Shown here: positions 22,920 to 26,504 of the stretch, in pieces | Layout of the letters: each line of letters begins with the position of its first letter | Numbering within the stretch: position 1 is the stretch's first letter | NCBI GenBank assembly: GCA_900544975.1 | Contig: UQXI01000035.1 | Location: 1-26,504 of the forward strand | DNA length: 26,504 nt | Direction of reading: 5' to 3' | DNA from: an uncultured Eubacteriales bacterium | GTDB taxonomy: Bacteria; Bacillota; Clostridia; Oscillospirales; Oscillospiraceae | Made by a program: the position numbers and the translations under genes | The notes under the pieces: generated by a model | The model's database searches: none | The model's input: the letters and a program-made list of their open reading frames with translations, nothing else | Told to the model about the DNA's origin: nothing

Positions 22920-24236
22920 TTATCCCCACAGCGCCCGCCTGTAAGCCTCCATTTCTCCCTCCTCCTCCTTTCCAGGGGGCAGCAAATAGGTCTGCGCAAA
23001 ATACCGCAGGGCATCCGGCCCATGGGTAACCCCGTGAGGCTCCCGGGCAGCGTCGTTGGGATTGCGCGGGTCATGGCGAAGGCCCTGCAAATCCGAAATC
23101 AGCCGGGGACAGCTTCCAAAAATCTGCAATCCAGGCGTGCCCCCCTCTCCCACCCGGAGCAATTCCTTCACCGCCATCCAACCGGCCTGGCGGTTGTTTC
23201 CTGTGCGCAGGAGCCCCAGCCCCGCCTCTGCAAAGAGGGTGGCCATGGTCTTACCCGATTCCTTCACCCGGCTCCACAGATCCGGCGGCGCCATGGTACA
23301 CACAATGGATTCCCCAGGCGCCGTCAGATCCAGCATCCGCCGCGCCGCCTGAGACACCACCAGATCCGATTCAAACCACTCCCGGTACACATAGCATCGT
23401 CCCCCCGGCTCCACTGCCACCCATAAACAGGCCAGCATATCCAGCCCATAGTCAAACGCCCGGTACCTGGCCCAGCCAGGCGGCAGGAGAAAGGGCACAC
23501 AGACGTGGACGCTCCGATCAAACTCGCTGAAGTAGGCCCCCGCCAGGGCGTCCCAATCCCCATACCGGTGCGCCCGCCGTTTGTCCTCCGGCAGAAGCTC
23601 CAGTTGCTTGACATAGTCGGGGTTGGCCTCCATCAGGTCCCGGTTGTCATCCACCGTAGCAGGGATGAAGCAATAATCTGCCGGTTCCTCCCCAGGCCGG
23701 AAACGCCGGTCCAGAAACAGCCGCTTCACCCAGGCATGTCCCACGCCTCCTGGGTTACAGGTGAGGTAGACCCGCTTGGGAATCCGGTTCACTCCCCGGA
23801 CACAGGCCGCCAAGCCCCGAAATTCCTCCTCCGTAAAGTTGGTGGCTTCGTCCAGGAAGAGCCAGTCATAGCTCTGCCCCTGGTACTTTCCCTCCACCGA
23901 CGCCCCGTACCCCGGCAGGTTTCCAAATTTCACCGCCGAGCCGTTGCACAAGGTGAGGACCCGGTTCGTCCGGTTGTACGAGGCTGTCCCTGGGGGAAAG
24001 AGCCGCAGCAGGGGGGCAATGAGGGTATTTTCCATCTCATCAAATTCCCGCCGCACCAGGAGAATCTGGATCCCTGGATATTGCCAGGCGCCCCCAGCCG
24101 TCTTCCGCACCACCGCCCAGCTTTTCCCTCCGCCCCGCGCCCCGCCATAGCAGGTGTATTTCGCCCGGCTGAGGAAGAACGCCCATTGGGGTTCCGAATT
24201 TGGCCGCCCCAGGTCAATTTCCACCGTTTTCTCCAC
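22920..24236 (-). CDS. Phage terminase large subunit
   Basis: The large terminase pumps DNA into the procapsid and cuts it. The 438-residue protein has the ATPase (about 1-230): Walker A GGARGGGKS (31-39), Walker B LFLDEATNFTEEE, coupling motif YLTCNPGGVGHAW. The RNase H-like nuclease follows with FDYGLDMLACLWV, EWFESDLVVSQ and, near the end, THGPDALRYF carrying acidic residues. The start is GTG at 24236, chosen because a full AGGAGGTG lies 5 nt upstream. A 158-nt gap separates it from the small subunit candidate. Motifs for both activities look intact. Confidence 0.93.
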   Translation of the reverse strand: MEKTVEIDLGRPNSEPQWAFFLSRAKYTCYGGARGGGKSWAVVRKTAGGAWQYPGIQILLVRREFDEMENTLIAPLLRLFPPGTASYNRTNRVLTLCNGSAVKFGNLPGYGASVEGKYQGQSYDWLFLDEATNFTEEEFRGLAACVRGVNRIPKRVYLTCNPGGVGHAWVKRLFLDRRFRPGEEPADYCFIPATVDDNRDLMEANPDYVKQLELLPEDKRRAHRYGDWDALAGAYFSEFDRSVHVCVPFLLPPGWARYRAFDYGLDMLACLWVAVEPGGRCYVYREWFESDLVVSQAARRMLDLTAPGESIVCTMAPPDLWSRVKESGKTMATLFAEAGLGLLRTGNNRQAGWMAVKELLRVGEGGTPGLQIFGSCPRLISDLQGLRHDPRNPNDAAREPHGVTHGPDALRYFAQTYLLPPGKEEEGEMEAYRRALWG

Positions 24237-24394
24237 CTTTCACCTCCTCAAACTCGCTCTTTTGTTCGATTTCATAAGAAAAAGAAAACACCCCCTCTCA
24301 TCTCTACTCCACAACCACCCCCTGATCCGCGTAATTCTGAGGAACGCGCAGGATCTGCGTACCGCTGCAGGTCAGCGCCTTTCAAACCGCCTCT

Positions 24395-24784
24395 CTAGCG
24401 AAACGCCTCCTCCCCCCGCTCATCTCCGGCTCCAAAGGTCACCTTGATTTCCACCGGCCCCGTGTCAGGCTCTGGCCGGTCGGAGTAGCGGATCCCATCG
24501 CCCACATCCTGTCGGAGGAGAAACACCCCCTTGCTGCTGTTCGGTCCGCTCCAACCCTCACTGGAGAGAATCTGCCCCCGAAGCCAGGTGGCGGTTTTGC
24601 GCAGCAGCCTGCCCCGGGGCGTGTCCGGCCCATCCCGCAGAACCTGGCTCAAGGCCTCCTCTGTGGTGTCCAGCCAAGCCGCCAGATGAGGCCAGGAAGC
24701 ACGTGCAAACTCTCCCGCTGCCAAAGCCGTTTTATACGCCTCGATCCGTCGAACCAACTCCCCCTGCTTCATTTCAAATTTCAC
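24395..24784 (-). CDS. Probable terminase small subunit
   Basis: A 129-residue basic/acidic helical protein directly before large terminase. The N-terminal half (KQGELVRRIEAYKTAL ... PHLAAWLDTTEEALSQVL) fits a helix-turn-helix-type DNA-binding domain; the C-terminal half is beta-rich and charged, as in small terminases that bind pac or cos DNA. The call relies on position and general build. The start is GTG at 24784, where GGGAGG lies 8 nt upstream, rather than an ATG at 24808 that would place that site inside the gene. A consensus promoter lies 45 nt upstream, so this opens the structural operon. Confidence 0.65.
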   Translation of the reverse strand: MKFEMKQGELVRRIEAYKTALAAGEFARASWPHLAAWLDTTEEALSQVLRDGPDTPRGRLLRKTATWLRGQILSSEGWSGPNSSKGVFLLRQDVGDGIRYSDRPEPDTGPVEIKVTFGAGDERGEEAFR

Positions 24785-24828
24785 CGCTTCCACCTCCCTA
24801 GAAAACATATGTTCGTTTTCATAGCAAG

Positions 24829-24857
24829 ACTATACCACATCTCTTTTTCCTTGTCAA
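24829..24857 (-). promoter_or_regulatory. Promoter of the capsid operon
   Basis: TTGACA (24857-24852), a 17-nt spacer and TATAGT (24834-24829) on the minus strand, a near-perfect housekeeping promoter. The predicted start falls at about 24822, on the first base of an ATG (13-codon mini-ORF MKTNICFLGRWKR, 24822-24781) whose stop overlaps the GTG start of the small terminase gene. Confidence 0.85.
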
Positions 24858-24897
24858 GACCATTTTCGAAATTTTGTTCTACAATGGCGTGGAAATA

Positions 24898-24923
24898 GGC
24901 GGAACGGTCCAAACCGTTCCGCC
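24898..24923 (-). terminator. Hairpin between sigma and capsid modules (repeat copy 1)
   Basis: On the minus strand GGCGGAACGGT-TTGG-ACCGTTCCGCC is a perfect 11-bp stem with a TTGG loop, 15 nt after the stop of the sigma-like gene and 40 nt before the capsid promoter. Only TATTT follows, so termination may be weak. It shares loop and inner stem with the hairpin at 17360-17379. Confidence 0.65.
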
Positions 24924-24938
24924 CCCCAGTGTAAACCA

Positions 24939-25955
24939 TCAACCCTTCCCGTTTCGTAGGGCACACATGGCTTCGCGCTCCCGCGCCGCCGCCTCTTCCG
25001 GATCCAACCCCATGTCCCGGGCCGTCTCCTCCAGGCTCATGGCCTTCCGTCCATCCAGGCCGAAGCGCCGCTTCAAAATTTCCCGCTCCACTTCTTCCAG
25101 ACCGGACAGCAGCTCTTCCACCCGGGTCCGGAGCTGGAAATAAGCCGTGTCCTCCACCGGATCCTCTGCCTGGGCGGGTTCCTCACCCGCCTTCGGCGCA
25201 GCCATGGCATCGCGAACCATGTTCCCCAGCGCCAGAACCTCCGTCACCGGCTTTCCCATCTCCTGGGCCAGCTCCTCCGGCCCTGGGTTCCGTCCCAGCC
25301 GCTCCAGGAGCCGCCGGTCCGCCTGCTGATAGGCCCGCATGGCCGCCACCAGCCGCTGTGCTTCCCCGGTGGACAGGTACTGCAACGCCACCGTCTGGGC
25401 CATCGCCTGCCGCACATGCCACCTGCCCCGTTCTATGGGATCCGCCCCCGGATGTTCCATGGCCTGGAGCAGGCCCATGGCCCCCTCCTGCATTAGATCC
25501 AGGAGCAGCACGCCCTGTCCCACAAAATCCAGCGCCTCCTGCAGCACCAACCACAGCAGGCCCTCCGTGAACCGGTTGGCCCCCGCGCCTTTGCCGGCCA
25601 GCGCCTGGGCCGCCTGGCCATCCAGCCGGGGCAGCGCCTCCAGATCCTGCCAGTGCAGCCGCAGGGGATCTCCCGGATCCAGCGCCCCGGGGAGCCCGCC
25701 CCGGCGCGCCAGCTCCGACTCCCGGGCCAGCCGCTCTGCCGCCGCACCCTGATATCCGCCGCGAGGCAGGCCGGATACATCCAGTCCCACCTCCCGATCC
25801 GTCAGCATCTGGGCTGCCTCCCTTGCGCCCTCCTCATCCACGGGGCCCAGCATGGCAAAAAACCGCTGCGCCGGTATGACGCTTCCCCGGGGGAGTCTCC
25901 AGATCATCCGCTCCCAGCCGGCGTCCTGCCATTCCAATTCCAAGTCCATTTCCAT
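24939..25955 (-). CDS. Degenerate sigma-70-family protein
   Basis: The 338-residue protein keeps the outline of a primary-type sigma factor. A region 1.2-like DPLRLHWQDLEALPRL (about 94-109) is followed by 2.1-2.2 (RFTEGLLWLVLQEALDFVGQ, LLLDLMQEGAMGLLQAM), a remnant of 2.4 (WHVRQAMAQ), region 3 (RRLLERLGRNPGPEELAQEMG) and region 4 (LEEVEREILKRRFGLDG ... SLEETARDMGL). The melting segment and paired aromatics of region 2.3/2.4 are missing, and the recognition helix reads DPEEAAAREREAMCALR instead of the usual RERVRQIE type, so -35 contacts are probably lost. The first 90 residues are extra. It may bind RNA polymerase core without promoter recognition, or act as an anti- or co-sigma. GAGGAGG upstream sets the start, 23 nt after the intact sigma gene. 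Confidence 0.72.
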   Translation of the reverse strand: MEMDLELEWQDAGWERMIWRLPRGSVIPAQRFFAMLGPVDEEGAREAAQMLTDREVGLDVSGLPRGGYQGAAAERLARESELARRGGLPGALDPGDPLRLHWQDLEALPRLDGQAAQALAGKGAGANRFTEGLLWLVLQEALDFVGQGVLLLDLMQEGAMGLLQAMEHPGADPIERGRWHVRQAMAQTVALQYLSTGEAQRLVAAMRAYQQADRRLLERLGRNPGPEELAQEMGKPVTEVLALGNMVRDAMAAPKAGEEPAQAEDPVEDTAYFQLRTRVEELLSGLEEVEREILKRRFGLDGRKAMSLEETARDMGLDPEEAAAREREAMCALRNGKG

Positions 25956-25978
25956 CGCTTCCTCCTCTGTTCCGTGCC

Positions 25979-26504
25979 TTATCCTTCCAGGTATTCTTCC
26001 AGTCCCATGCTGGCTCCCAGGGCTTTCATCTTTTCAAATGCCTGCTTCTCCACCTGCCGGACCCGCTCCTTGGAGATCCCCAAATGCCCGGCGATGTCCT
26101 CCAGGGAGTGACACACCCCATCGTCCAGCCCATAGTGCATCCGCAAAATCTGCTGCTGCCGATCCGTCAGCTGGGCCATCAGCTCCATAATGGCCTGGAG
26201 CAGCTGAGCCTGCACCAGGATCTCCTGGGGCTCCCCAGACGCCTGGTCTGGCAGGAGCTGACCCACCGTTCCGTCTCCATCTCCTGCCGGTGCGTCCAGG
26301 GAAGAGATCTCCGGAACCAGACTCAAGAGCTTTGCCACCTTCTCCGGCGGCAAATTCACCGCTTCGGCCAGCTGGTTCAGATCCGGCTCCCGGCCATTTG
26401 CCTGGACATACGCCGAACGGGCAGCCAAAATGGCCCGCATCCGCTCCGCTGTATGTACCGGCACCCGGATCAAGCCCGCGTGGTTCATCAGGCAACGGGT
26501 GATC
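25979..26504 (-). CDS. RpoD-like sigma factor, 5' end cut by window
   Basis: The frame is open to the right edge; 174 residues are seen, beginning ITRCLMNHAGLIRVPVH, the end of region 2.4 and start of region 3.0. So the visible ATG at 26488 is internal and the real start lies outside. Region 3 (LAARSAYVQANGREPDLNQLAEA, cut to its key part) and region 4 are intact: LTDRQQQILRMHYGLDDG and the helix-turn-helix SLEDIAGHLGISKERVRQVEKQA with the canonical RERVRQ-type Arg residues for the -35 element. It directly precedes the degenerate paralogue and the capsid module, so it is likely the element's own transcription factor, though a host sigma gene cannot be excluded. Confidence 0.88.
   Translation of the reverse strand, partial: ITRCLMNHAGLIRVPVHTAERMRAILAARSAYVQANGREPDLNQLAEAVNLPPEKVAKLLSLVPEISSLDAPAGDGDGTVGQLLPDQASGEPQEILVQAQLLQAIMELMAQLTDRQQQILRMHYGLDDGVCHSLEDIAGHLGISKERVRQVEKQAFEKMKALGASMGLEEYLEG

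Larger units (their letters stand above)
15903..26504 (-). mobile_element. Phage-like capsid element, apparently without tail genes (continues past window)
   Basis: All genes read on the minus strand in one direction: sigma factors, terminase, scaffold-like protein, capsid, portal, fibre-like protein, holin and amidase. No integrase, repressor, replication, connector, tail tube, tape measure or baseplate gene is seen in the window. The right boundary lies outside it; no attachment site repeat is recognised at the left end beside the Noc-like gene. GC content and codon use look like the host's, which suggests long residence. It could be a cryptic prophage, a satellite, or a domesticated capsid or gene-transfer particle. 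Confidence 0.75.

Noticed and set aside
1..26504. CRISPR arrays, tRNA or rRNA genes, insertion sequences
   Set aside because: No regular repeat-spacer pattern, no tRNA-like cloverleaf or rRNA segment and no transposase frame was seen by reading; covariance-model scans were not possible.

Overview
The window looks like a chromosomal segment of a high-GC Firmicute, most likely a gut clostridium of the Oscillospiraceae (Flavonifractor/Oscillibacter-like). The grounds are GC-rich Firmicutes-type proteins, strong AGGAGG ribosome binding sites, sigma-A promoters, a CIRCE element, a Noc/ParB-like gene with a Noc-type site, and a two-gene transketolase. This is inference from sequence character, not a database match.

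Left part (1-5300): a translation operon rpsB-tsf with structured RNA in its leader and intergenic spacer, closed by a strong terminator. Convergent to it is clpB, preceded by a textbook sigma-A promoter and a perfect CIRCE operator for HrcA. A possible small RNA lies between clpB and the next gene.

Middle part (5300-15900): a CNNM/CorC-type membrane protein with an unusual leader (an acidic mini-ORF ending inside a long hairpin). Next is a minus-strand cluster of a lipoprotein, a small secreted beta-rich protein, two ABC-2-like permeases and an ATPase, reminiscent of bacteriocin or immunity clusters. Then come malic enzyme and the two halves of a split transketolase on the plus strand, a long terminator, and a Noc/ParB-family gene with a 13/14 match to the Noc-binding sequence in its upstream region.

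Right part (15903-26504): one co-directional minus-strand phage-like block. In transcription order it holds a sigma-70 factor (cut by the window edge), a second, degenerate sigma-70 paralogue, a small-terminase candidate, large terminase, scaffold-like protein, major capsid protein with a chitobiase-like C-terminal domain, a small membrane/coiled-coil protein, portal, a fibre-like protein carrying a metallophosphoesterase, another membrane/coiled-coil protein, holin and amidase. No tail tube, tape measure, baseplate, connector, protease, integrase or repressor is seen. The order capsid-before-portal is unusual, and two near-identical hairpins separate sigma, structural and lysis modules. Composition resembles the host. 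This block is the best candidate for an undescribed system: a domesticated or tailless capsid element, perhaps GTA-like, with its own sigma factors. Replication or integration genes could lie to the right of the window, so this stays a hypothesis.
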